Assembly: GCF_006715765.1 (NCBI RefSeq)
Contig: NZ_VFNV01000001.1
Location: forward strand, 2,356,001 to 2,420,000
DNA length: 64,000 nt
Direction of reading: 5' to 3'
Source of the DNA: Rarobacter incanus
Lineage (GTDB): Bacteria > Actinomycetota > Actinomycetes > Actinomycetales > Cellulomonadaceae
The translations under genes and the position numbers were made by a program. A model generated the notes under the pieces. It searched no databases. It saw only the letters and a list, made by a program, of their open reading frames with translations, and had not been told where the DNA came from. How positions within the stretch are numbered: position 1 is the first letter of the stretch; each line of letters opens with the position of its first letter. This document shows positions 54,219 through 61,037 of the stretch, one piece after another.

Positions 54219-54310
54219 AGTCGGCGGGCTTCCCGCTGGACGCGGGAGTGCACCTGCCTTCTACGAGCCGCTGTACGAGCGTGGCTCCCGATCGGCAGGA
54301 GAAGAGTCCC

Positions 54311-54754
54311 ATGGCTATCCGCACCCAGCAGTCGGTATCTGGCTTCATCGCCAGTGACCCGCAGCTCTCACAGACCGAGAACGGCGACGCCCGGTTCTAC
54401 GCCCGCTTCGGGCAGGAGAACTACCGCCGCGAAGAAGACGGCAGCTTCACGAAGCTGGACACGACGTTCAACAACCTGGTGATGTACCGCAAGACCGCCC
54501 AGCGTGCGTTTGAGCGCTTCGCCAAGGGCGACAAGTTCGTCGCCGAGGGGTATCAGCACGAGTACACCGTCGAGCGAGACGGCGAGACGATTCAAGACGT
54601 CGAGTTCGTGGCGAAGAAGATCGGCCACGACACTGCGCGCACACGCTACGAGGTCGACCGCACGCCGCGCGGTGCTCCCGAACGGGGGCAGGGCAAGGTC
54701 TTCGACACACCTGTGCCGCGCCCCGGGATTGATACTCGCGGAATGGGGCTGTGA
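54311..54754 (+). CDS. ssb: Single-stranded DNA-binding protein (mobile-element type)
   Basis: A 147-residue OB-fold protein. GFIASDPQLSQTENGDARFYAR, RKTAQRAFERFAKGDKFVAEGY and DVEFVAKKIGHD follow the SSB core, without the long Gly-rich tail and acidic tip of chromosomal SSB. It likely protects transferred single strands. ATG 54311 is used; the longer frame enters traG's 3' end. Confidence 0.88.
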   Translation: MAIRTQQSVSGFIASDPQLSQTENGDARFYARFGQENYRREEDGSFTKLDTTFNNLVMYRKTAQRAFERFAKGDKFVAEGYQHEYTVERDGETIQDVEFVAKKIGHDTARTRYEVDRTPRGAPERGQGKVFDTPVPRPGIDTRGMGL

Positions 54755-55314
54755 CCATGAACGAGCACATCGGCATCGATGACGTTCCCGAGCCAAGCTA
54801 CGAGCCCGAACCTCAGGCCCGGCCGCCGCACCCGATCAACTGGAACCTGCTCACAGCGCACGACCTCGAACAGGAGCTGCTTGAACTCAATCGATGGGTG
54901 AACTGGCTCCGTGTTGAGTACGGGCTCCCGGCCTCGGAGATTCCGCCGTTCTGGCACCGCCACCCAGAGCTGCTCTGGGAGCTTTCGGCACTGCACCTGC
55001 ACTGGCTCTGCGCTTACGACCCTGACCAGGACGGCTCGGCACCGTTCGGCTGGCACCGCGACTTCGCCGACGCCCGCGGACGCCTCCGCGACTGGGTCGC
55101 CGCCTGCGGCACCAAACGAGATCGCGACCGGCCGACAAGGCAGACGCCCTGGCCGGGCGAGAACCATGACCAGGAGGTCGTCGAGGAAGTCATCACCGAC
55201 CGTGACGCCGACTTCGTGCAGTTCGTTCTTGACGCCGTCGAAGCTCGTCAGTCGGCCGAGGAAGCGTTCTTCGCCAGCGCCGATCCCACGACAGGAGAGG
55301 TACAGGAATCGTGA
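54751..55314 (+). CDS. DUF4913 family protein
   Basis: A 187-residue acidic protein with the DUF4913 pattern: ELNRWVNWLRVEYGL, IPPFWHRHPELLWELSALHL and GWHRDFADARGRLRDW. The family recurs in actinobacterial conjugative elements beside traG and ssb; its role is unknown. The start overlaps the ssb stop, and its stop overlaps the next gene in GTGA. Confidence 0.86.
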   Translation: MTMNEHIGIDDVPEPSYEPEPQARPPHPINWNLLTAHDLEQELLELNRWVNWLRVEYGLPASEIPPFWHRHPELLWELSALHLHWLCAYDPDQDGSAPFGWHRDFADARGRLRDWVAACGTKRDRDRPTRQTPWPGENHDQEVVEEVITDRDADFVQFVLDAVEARQSAEEAFFASADPTTGEVQES

Positions 55315-55514
55315 GTAGGCAATACGAGAAGCAGACGGATCGCCGGAGTCGCGAGGAACGTCACCTCAGCGTTCGGGCCGTCCACCGCGAGCAGCCCGAC
55401 TTGACCTTGCTCACTGAACTCATGATCCGCTTCGCGCTCCAGGATCTCGGCGAGCGACGAGTAGCCGAATCAGGCCCCAAGATTTTCGATACCTCTCTAG
55501 AGGGGAAAGCGTAG
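55311..55514 (+). CDS. Small hypothetical protein, probably cut at the 3' end
   Basis: A 67-residue basic protein (HLSVRAVHREQPDLTLLTELM) that starts within the DUF4913 stop. The last dozen residues (GPKIFDTSLEGKA) break the pattern and lie at the beginning of the recombinase leader, so a longer gene may have been truncated by insertion of the recombinase unit. Confidence 0.55.
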   Translation: MSRQYEKQTDRRSREERHLSVRAVHREQPDLTLLTELMIRFALQDLGERRVAESGPKIFDTSLEGKA

Positions 55515-55693
55515 AATGTAACTGTCCGCCGCTAGCGGTGGATGTTGTGGTCCTAAACCCCCGTGCCTCGGTTCGGGGCACGAATACGTGGCCGTTCTGG
55601 CCTAGTCCTACAGCCTTCGGGCTCTTCTCACGATCAACATTCGCAGTTGACGATTCCGCGGCGGGCGCTGTCAAGCACACGCGGAGAAGAGCC
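55515..55693 (+). other. Leader region of the serine recombinase
   Basis: Contains GTGCC-tcggttcg-GGCAC and further small inverted repeats. An open frame from 55538 is in phase with the recombinase but has no family similarity. This may be the left end of the recombinase unit, but I cannot place an attachment site. Confidence 0.4.
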
Positions 55694-57466
55694 ATGAGCA
55701 CCACACCAGATGACCTGCCGTCGCCGACCGATCGGCTGTCGCTACCCACCCTCACCGCGGGCGGCCCCATCGCGGTCATGTGCCTGCGTGTCTCCACGAA
55801 GGAGCAGGCGGAGAAGGGCGGCACCGAGGAGGGATATTCGATCCCGGCCCAGCGCGAGGCAAACCTGCGCAAGGCAGAGTCGCTCGGCGCGACGGTGATC
55901 GAGGAATTCGTCGACGCAGGCGAATCAGCACGTAAGGCTGACCGGCCGCAGCTGATGAAGATGATCGAGTACGTCACCGAGCATCGAGTGAACTACTGCA
56001 TCGTCCATAAGGTTGACCGCCTGGCCCGCAACCGAGCCGACGACGTCGCCATCCACCTCGCTCTTCGCGACGCCGGAGTAACGCTTGTCTCTGCGAGCGA
56101 GAACATCGACGAGACGCCCTCGGGCATGTTGCTCCACGGCATCATGTCCTCGATCGCCGAGTTCTATTCCCGCAACCTCGCCACCGAGACGGTGAAGGGC
56201 CTTTCGCAGAAGGCAGCGCAGGGTGGCACGACGAACCGCGCACCGATCGGGTATCTGAATGTCGGCATCCGTGATGAGCGGGGTCGAGAGAACCGGACGG
56301 TCGTAATTGACGAGGAGCGCGCTCCGTTGGTGCGGTGGGCGTTCGAGCAGTTCGCGTCCGGGCGTTGGACGGTGTCGCAGATGCAGCGAGAGCTGGAGGC
56401 GCGTGGGTTGACGACGACGCCTACGCCCAAGCGCGCGCCGAAGTCGGTGAGTGTGCCGGGCTTGTACCGGGTGCTGACGAATCCATACTACCGGGGCATG
56501 GTGCGGTTCAAGGGAGCCGTCTATCCGGGAGCGCATGAGCCGCTGGTGCCGAAGGAGGTCTGGTATCAGGTGCAGAACGTGCTGGAATCGCACAAGTCGG
56601 CTGCCGATGCGACCCAGGTCCACGCGCACTACCTCAAGGGCACCCTGTACTGCGGGTCGTGTGGCGAGCGGCTGATCATCATCAAGGCGAACAACGGTAA
56701 AGGGCGGATCTATCCGTACTTTGTCTGCAATGGGCGGCATTCGAAGAAGACCGAGTGCACGCGGCAGGCGATGCTGATCGATGATAGTGAACGGCTGGTC
56801 GAGGAGTACTACGAGCGCATCGAGGTCAGTAGTGAGGTGCGGCAGGCTCTAGGTGCGATGTGTCACGCGGAGTTCGACCGTCTGTTGGCGGAGGATTCTG
56901 GCGAGCTGGAGTCTCTGGCGAAGCGGCGCACTGAATTGGAAGAGGAGAGGCTCGTTGTCCTTCGAGCTCACTATTCGGGTGCGATCTCGTTGGAGCTGCT
57001 GAAGGAAGAGCAGATGAGGATCGAGGCCCGGCTGGATGACATCAAGGGGAGGCTGTCGGCGCATCACGATGAGTATGCGGCGGCTCGGGCGAATCTCGAC
57101 GACTACTTGGCGTTGCTGGCAAACGTGGCGTTGATCTATCGCCGGTGTGACAACCAGAACAGGAGACTGTGCAACCAGGCGTTCTTCCGGAAGATCTTCA
57201 TCGACGAGGATCGGGAAGTGCGGGTCGAGTACCAGCCGTCCTACGAGGCGCTCTGCGACATCGAGACCCAGGGCAATGCACTCAACTGGGCCGAGCAGGC
57301 AAAGAAAAAGGACGAGGTTCAAACGTTCTCAAGAGTGGAGACTCTTGTCGAAGGTTTGAACCTCGCCCATATGGGGTGTTTGGCGCTACGCGCCTGCAAC
57401 CCCTGCGCTCGCTCGGAGCCTGAACGCAAGCGTTCAGCTCCTCGCTCCCTTGGGGTGCCTGAGTAG
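55694..57466 (+). CDS. Large serine recombinase
   Basis: A 590-residue site-specific recombinase. The catalytic domain has the nucleophile in CLRVSTKEQ, then VHKVDRLARNRADD and SSIAEFYSRNLATE. The recombinase domain (NRAPIGYLNVGIRDE, GLYRVLTNPYYRGMVRFKG) is followed by a zinc ribbon (YCGSCGERL, FVCNGRH, TECTRQ) and a coiled coil (about 400-480). The last 45 residues encode a striking DNA dyad (57313-57365). Such enzymes integrate and excise elements using short att sites usually next to their own gene. ATG 55694 has GAAGAG upstream. Confidence 0.93.
   Translation: MSTTPDDLPSPTDRLSLPTLTAGGPIAVMCLRVSTKEQAEKGGTEEGYSIPAQREANLRKAESLGATVIEEFVDAGESARKADRPQLMKMIEYVTEHRVNYCIVHKVDRLARNRADDVAIHLALRDAGVTLVSASENIDETPSGMLLHGIMSSIAEFYSRNLATETVKGLSQKAAQGGTTNRAPIGYLNVGIRDERGRENRTVVIDEERAPLVRWAFEQFASGRWTVSQMQRELEARGLTTTPTPKRAPKSVSVPGLYRVLTNPYYRGMVRFKGAVYPGAHEPLVPKEVWYQVQNVLESHKSAADATQVHAHYLKGTLYCGSCGERLIIIKANNGKGRIYPYFVCNGRHSKKTECTRQAMLIDDSERLVEEYYERIEVSSEVRQALGAMCHAEFDRLLAEDSGELESLAKRRTELEEERLVVLRAHYSGAISLELLKEEQMRIEARLDDIKGRLSAHHDEYAAARANLDDYLALLANVALIYRRCDNQNRRLCNQAFFRKIFIDEDREVRVEYQPSYEALCDIETQGNALNWAEQAKKKDEVQTFSRVETLVEGLNLAHMGCLALRACNPCARSEPERKRSAPRSLGVPE
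57313..57365. repeat. 53-bp nested dyad at the 3' end of the recombinase gene
   Basis: CGAGGTTCAAAC (57313-57324) is exactly inverse to GTTTGAACCTCG (57354-57365). Inside lies a second dyad, CAAGAGT (57330-57336) and ACTCTTG (57341-57347), with GGAG at the centre. It is symmetric about 57339, lacks a T-run and lies inside coding sequence. Confidence 0.85.
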
Positions 57467-57910
57467 TACGTTCGGCAACTCCGCCCCCAAGACAAAAACC
57501 CTGGTCAACCGCCTAGACCGTGGGGTCTACGAGGTCTCTCGACGTCCCCAGGATACCGCTCCGAAGGACGATCGTGGCCCTGTTGTGAGGACTGTCGAGA
57601 CGGCTCAAACTTTTCTCACCGCCTCCGAGGTGGACGCCCTCGTCGGCGACTACCTGGCCGGGATGAGCGTCAAGGCGCTCGCTGAGAGGTACGGCATCCA
57701 CCGCGCGACCGTGTTCTCTCATCTGCGCCGCCGCGACGTGCCGAGCCGCCGACCTGGGCTGGGCGTCGAGGAGAAGGCAGAGGCGGTGCGGCTCGCCCGG
57801 GCGGGCGTCTCGATGCGCGCGATTGGTCGTCGGATGGGTGTGGACCGCAAGGCCGTGCGCGCAGCCTTGGTCGAGGCTGGACTCATCGCGGACAAGATCA
57901 TCGACGGTGT
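57451..57910 (+). repeat. Duplicated HTH block, right copy
   Basis: Counterpart of 37131-37580, starting TGGGGTG within the last codons of the recombinase. The identical 46-base stretch begins at 57469. The copy continues unbroken into the HTH gene and TIR cassette. Confidence 0.85.
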
Positions 57911-57917
57911 GTCGTGA
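57585..57917 (+). CDS. Double-HTH DNA-binding protein, right copy
   Basis: A 110-residue protein with two resolvase-type HTH motifs (VKALAERYGIHRATVFSHLR, VSMRAIGRRMGVDRKAVRAA) and no catalytic part. GTG 57585 is preferred because it is shared with the left copy. Translation from 57450 is open here but frame-broken in the left copy. It is 120 bases from the TIR gene on the same strand, so it may regulate that cassette. It could also be a recombination-directionality or maintenance factor. Confidence 0.75.
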   Translation: MRTVETAQTFLTASEVDALVGDYLAGMSVKALAERYGIHRATVFSHLRRRDVPSRRPGLGVEEKAEAVRLARAGVSMRAIGRRMGVDRKAVRAALVEAGLIADKIIDGVS

Positions 57918-58037
57918 AGCAGGATGGTGGTCTGGCTCCGCGCGAGGGCGCATCAAAGTTCGAATGTCAGTGGTCCGCCGTAGGCTTTGATTGACGGTAC
58001 GAGAGCGGCTCGACCGCAGGTGACGGGAGAGTCAAGC

Positions 58038-58523
58038 ATGGCCAAGTCAGTCTTCTACAGCTTCCACTACGACCGCGACGCGTGGCGGGTGCAGCAGATC
58101 ATCCAGATGGGCGCGTTGGAGGGACAGCCCATCCTCAACGCGCAGCAGTGGGAGGAAGTCAAGCGCAAGGGCGACGCGGCCATCAAGAAGTGGATCGCCG
58201 ATCAGATGGCCTACAAGTCGGCAGTCGTAGTCTTGATCGGCGCTCAGACTGCCAGCCGTCCGTGGGTGCGCCACGAGATCGCCCACGCCTGGGACAACCA
58301 CAAGCCGCTGGTTGGCATCCGAATCCATGGGCTGGCCGACCGCAACGGCAACACCGACTCATACGGAGAGAACCCGTTCAGCAAGGTGTCGCTCAAGGGC
58401 GGCGGCACCGTCGGCGACTACGTGCCGGTCTACAGCCCCAGCGGATCGAACAGCCAGGCCGTCTACGCGGACATCAAGGCGAACATCACTACTTGGGTCA
58501 ACAATGCCTACAAGCGATCCTGA
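58038..58523 (+). CDS. ThsB-like TIR domain protein (DUF1863/MTH538 type)
   Basis: A 161-residue TIR-fold protein. VFYSFHYDRDAWRVQQIIQM is the first strand and helix, AVVVLIGAQTASRPWVRHEI the second core with a conserved Trp-Val-x-x-Glu-Ile, and KPLVGIRIHGLADRNGNTD the next strand. This is the form known from Thoeris ThsB and related nucleotide-signal synthases. In the family, such proteins sense phage and make NAD-derived messengers. GGGAGA precedes the ATG. The gene overlaps the HIT gene by 20 bases. Phage defence is inferred from family and context. Confidence 0.85.
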   Translation: MAKSVFYSFHYDRDAWRVQQIIQMGALEGQPILNAQQWEEVKRKGDAAIKKWIADQMAYKSAVVVLIGAQTASRPWVRHEIAHAWDNHKPLVGIRIHGLADRNGNTDSYGENPFSKVSLKGGGTVGDYVPVYSPSGSNSQAVYADIKANITTWVNNAYKRS

Positions 58524-58950
58524 CTGCCCCTTCTGCGAGATCGTCCAGAGAGACGACCCCGATGCCCGCGAGGTCTATCGCGATCAGCATGTCGTCGCGT
58601 TCTTCCCCCACAACCCGGCAAACCTCGGACACACCCTGGTGATCCCTCGCCTCCATGTGCCCGACATTTGGGCACTTGATGAAGTCACTGCCGAGCAGCT
58701 CGCCAGGGCGACAACGCGGCTCGCCGCAGCAGTCAAGCGCGCAGTCAACCCCGATGGCCTCAACGTCATTCAGTCCAACGGTAGCGCGGCCAGTCAGACG
58801 GTCTTCCACCTGCACGTCCATCTTGTGCCTCGCTGGGAAGGAGACCCCATCGGGCACATCTGGCCGCCTGAAAGCAACTACAGCGAGGAGGCGAAGGACG
58901 AAGCGTGGGAAGCGCTGAGAGTCGAGTGTCGGAAGGCGAGCAACAAGTGA
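58504..58950 (+). CDS. HIT-family nucleotide hydrolase/transferase
   Basis: A 148-residue histidine-triad protein. CPFCEIVQRDDPDAREVY is the usual N-terminal part, with a Cys pair that may bind zinc. The active site is HLHVHLVPRW (HxHxHxx), and NPANLGHTLVIPRLH is typical of the fold. Members cleave AMP-X or dinucleoside polyphosphates. The ATG at 58504 lies inside the TIR gene's end, so translation is coupled. In this setting it might act on a nucleotide messenger, either limiting or shaping it. That is inference. Confidence 0.9.
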   Translation: MPTSDPDCPFCEIVQRDDPDAREVYRDQHVVAFFPHNPANLGHTLVIPRLHVPDIWALDEVTAEQLARATTRLAAAVKRAVNPDGLNVIQSNGSAASQTVFHLHVHLVPRWEGDPIGHIWPPESNYSEEAKDEAWEALRVECRKASNK

Positions 58951-59426
58951 GTACGCCGACCGCACCCTCAGACGAAGATCGGCGGAAGCACCTTGACTTC
59001 ATCCAGGCAGTCGTCACTCGCATGTCCGCTGCGTCATCAAGCGCGAAAGGGTGGCTGCTGCCAGTCGTCACGGCCACCTTTGGGTTCGCGCTAGTGCAGC
59101 ACTCACGAGCGGTTACTCTGCTCGGACTCGCAGCGGTCGTGCTCTTCATGTTCCTCGACGCCAACTATCTGCGACAAGAACGTGCCTACCGGCGACTGTA
59201 CGACACCGTTGCACGGGGCACGCGCGCCGTCCCACAGTTCTCACTCGACCCCTCCGAAGCTGACGATCCGATACCTGCATCGGCCGGGTGGCGTGAGCGA
59301 GTCAAGACTGTGATTGGCCGATGGGTCCCGGCATGGAGCGTCTGGTCATCGTGGTCGATCTTGCCCTTCTACGGTGCTCTCTTGCTCATCGGCGTTGGCA
59401 TCTATATCCGCGCCGTGATCACCTAG
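58947..59426 (+). CDS. Two-TM membrane protein of a TIR-associated family
   Basis: A 159-residue protein. The N-terminal HLDFIQAVVTRMSAASSSAK and the following pair of TM segments (LLPVVTATFGFALVQ, LLGLAAVVLFMFLDANYLRQE) match the SLATT-like pattern seen next to DUF1863-type TIR genes in many bacteria. A third hydrophobic stretch (ILPFYGALLLIGVGIYIRAV) closes the protein. GTG 58947 overlaps the HIT stop in GTGA and is preferred to in-frame starts upstream. It is a plausible membrane effector that opens or depolarises the membrane when signalled; not proven. Confidence 0.75.
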   Translation: MSTPTAPSDEDRRKHLDFIQAVVTRMSAASSSAKGWLLPVVTATFGFALVQHSRAVTLLGLAAVVLFMFLDANYLRQERAYRRLYDTVARGTRAVPQFSLDPSEADDPIPASAGWRERVKTVIGRWVPAWSVWSSWSILPFYGALLLIGVGIYIRAVIT

Positions 59427-59488
59427 CCGCCACCGAACCGGGGCTGGCTGTGCACCTTGTCGGTATCGAATGCCGAGAGGAACCGACG

Positions 59489-60487
59489 ATGGCTGGCCTG
59501 AGTGACCTTGCAGACGACGAGCGAACCGCACGGATGGTGCTGTCCATGCTCCTTGAGCCCAGCGATCCGGTGACCGGCCGAGTCCTGACTGGGCTCGGAG
59601 CGATGGAGACACTCCGACTTGCCGAGCGCGACGGGTCGGTGACGGGTCTCAGCGCCGTCGACGCGCAGGTCTGGCGCGACCACTTCGACGCAACTGCGGC
59701 GAAGGACATCGCCGCCCGTCTCGACCAGGCTCAGCAGTCAGGCATCCAGGTTCTCGTCCCAGGCGACACCAACTGGCCCGTCGCCCTCAACGACCTTGGC
59801 GATCTCGCCCCATACGTGTTGTGGACGCGCGGCGCCTCATCGTTCCTCTCCCGCCCGTTGCAGGACATCGTCACGATCACCGGGTCACGCGCGTCCACCG
59901 CATACGGAGACCATGTTGCCCGCGAACTCGCCGCCTCGACGGTTGCGGACGAGCGCGTTGTGGTCGCCGGTGGCGCGTATGGGATCGAAGGCGCTGCACA
60001 CCAAGCTGCCCTCGCCGCAGGCGGAGACACCATCGCGATCCTCGCAAACGGAGTCGACCGTCCTTACCCTGCTGGTCACCGCGACCTACTCGACCGCGGG
60101 GCTGATGTCGGGCTTCTCGTCAGCGAGGTGCCACCTGGCGCTGTCCCTACAAGGCATCGGTTCATCGCTCGCGGGCGGCTAATGGCGGCGCTCGCGTCTA
60201 CGACGGTCATCGTCGAGGCGGCAGGTCGGTCAGGCTCGTTGGGGGTGGCGCAGTACGCATTCGAGCTGGGTCGAAGCGTGGGAGCAGTGCCTGGTCCGGT
60301 GACGAGCGCCGCGAGCGTCGGTCCCCATCGTCTGCTACGGGAAGGCACCGCGTCGCTGGTCGCAGACAGCGCCGATCTTGCGCGCCTGGGGAAACGCGGC
60401 AACGCTCGCCAAGTCTCAGCGCCGCGTCCGCAAGTTGATGCGGATCGAGTCCGTCCGGCTACGCCTGAACCAACGCGTTCGTTGTAG
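59489..60487 (+). CDS. DprA-like SLOG (Rossmann) protein
   Basis: A 332-residue DNA-processing protein A relative. The Rossmann core reads VTITGSRASTAYGDHVAREL, VVAGGAYGIEGAAHQAAL, ILANGVDRPYPAGH and MAALASTTVIVEAAGRSGSL, all typical of DprA. N-terminal residues 1-100 are helical. DprA usually loads RecA on incoming single strands. Similar genes occur near relaxases in actinobacterial elements, so it may belong to transfer. SLOG folds also bind NAD-derived messengers in Thoeris ThsA, so a part in the TIR cassette is possible. A 62-base gap separates it from the 2TM gene. Confidence 0.87.
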   Translation: MAGLSDLADDERTARMVLSMLLEPSDPVTGRVLTGLGAMETLRLAERDGSVTGLSAVDAQVWRDHFDATAAKDIAARLDQAQQSGIQVLVPGDTNWPVALNDLGDLAPYVLWTRGASSFLSRPLQDIVTITGSRASTAYGDHVARELAASTVADERVVVAGGAYGIEGAAHQAALAAGGDTIAILANGVDRPYPAGHRDLLDRGADVGLLVSEVPPGAVPTRHRFIARGRLMAALASTTVIVEAAGRSGSLGVAQYAFELGRSVGAVPGPVTSAASVGPHRLLREGTASLVADSADLARLGKRGNARQVSAPRPQVDADRVRPATPEPTRSL

Positions 60488-60522
60488 CTGCTCGTCAACG
60501 GTTGGACGGATGGAAGTGTCTC

Positions 60523-60897
60523 TCATCGGATGCTGCGAGTGAGTTCACGCTGAGACACCTCAGCGTCTACCGCGCGCTCGGCACGCTTCCGGGCCTGGCG
60601 TTCCTTGGCGCGTGCCCTCACGAGCAGCACCACGCTTACCGGGCCGATGACGATCATCTTCAGAGCGTTCCAGATGCAGATCAGGACCACGAGGTGAAGC
60701 CATCCGGGGCCGCCGGACTCAATGAGAGTAGTGCACCAGGCAGCGACGCCCAGGTACGGAGCGGCCAGCAGCATCGCTGGCACGCCCCACTTCAGTCCGT
60801 TCCTCGTTCGGATCAGGTCGAGCAGGATGTTGCCCGGCATGTAACGACGCAGGAAGTAGCGGACCACCGTGCTGGCTGTCCACAGTAGGCGGATCAT
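60523..60897 (-). CDS. Small conjugation-associated membrane protein
   Basis: A 124-residue protein with two TM segments (WGVPAMLLAAPYLGVAAWCT and HLVVLICIWNALKMIVIGPV) and a basic C-terminal tail. Its relatives accompany MobF relaxases in actinobacterial elements and are sometimes mislabelled sulfate permease; length and topology do not support transport. It follows the relaxase on the same strand and has GAGAGGAG before its start. Confidence 0.72.
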   Translation of the reverse strand: MIRLLWTASTVVRYFLRRYMPGNILLDLIRTRNGLKWGVPAMLLAAPYLGVAAWCTTLIESGGPGWLHLVVLICIWNALKMIVIGPVSVVLLVRARAKERQARKRAERAVDAEVSQRELTRSIR

Positions 60898-61037
60898 GAT
60901 GGGCTCCTCTCAACACGCACTTATGTTGTTGAGACGGTGCGTGGAGAGTGACCCGAAGGTCTGCCGCGAACGGCCCAAAGGTAAGGAGAAATCCGCCTCG
61001 CTTCAAGGCTACGTCGAGGTGGGGACATTTGGAAGGA

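Noticed and set aside
57585-60487. Calling the cassette a complete Thoeris system
   Set aside because: A ThsA gene (SIR2 plus SLOG) is absent; DprA has only the SLOG-type fold and is common beside relaxases.
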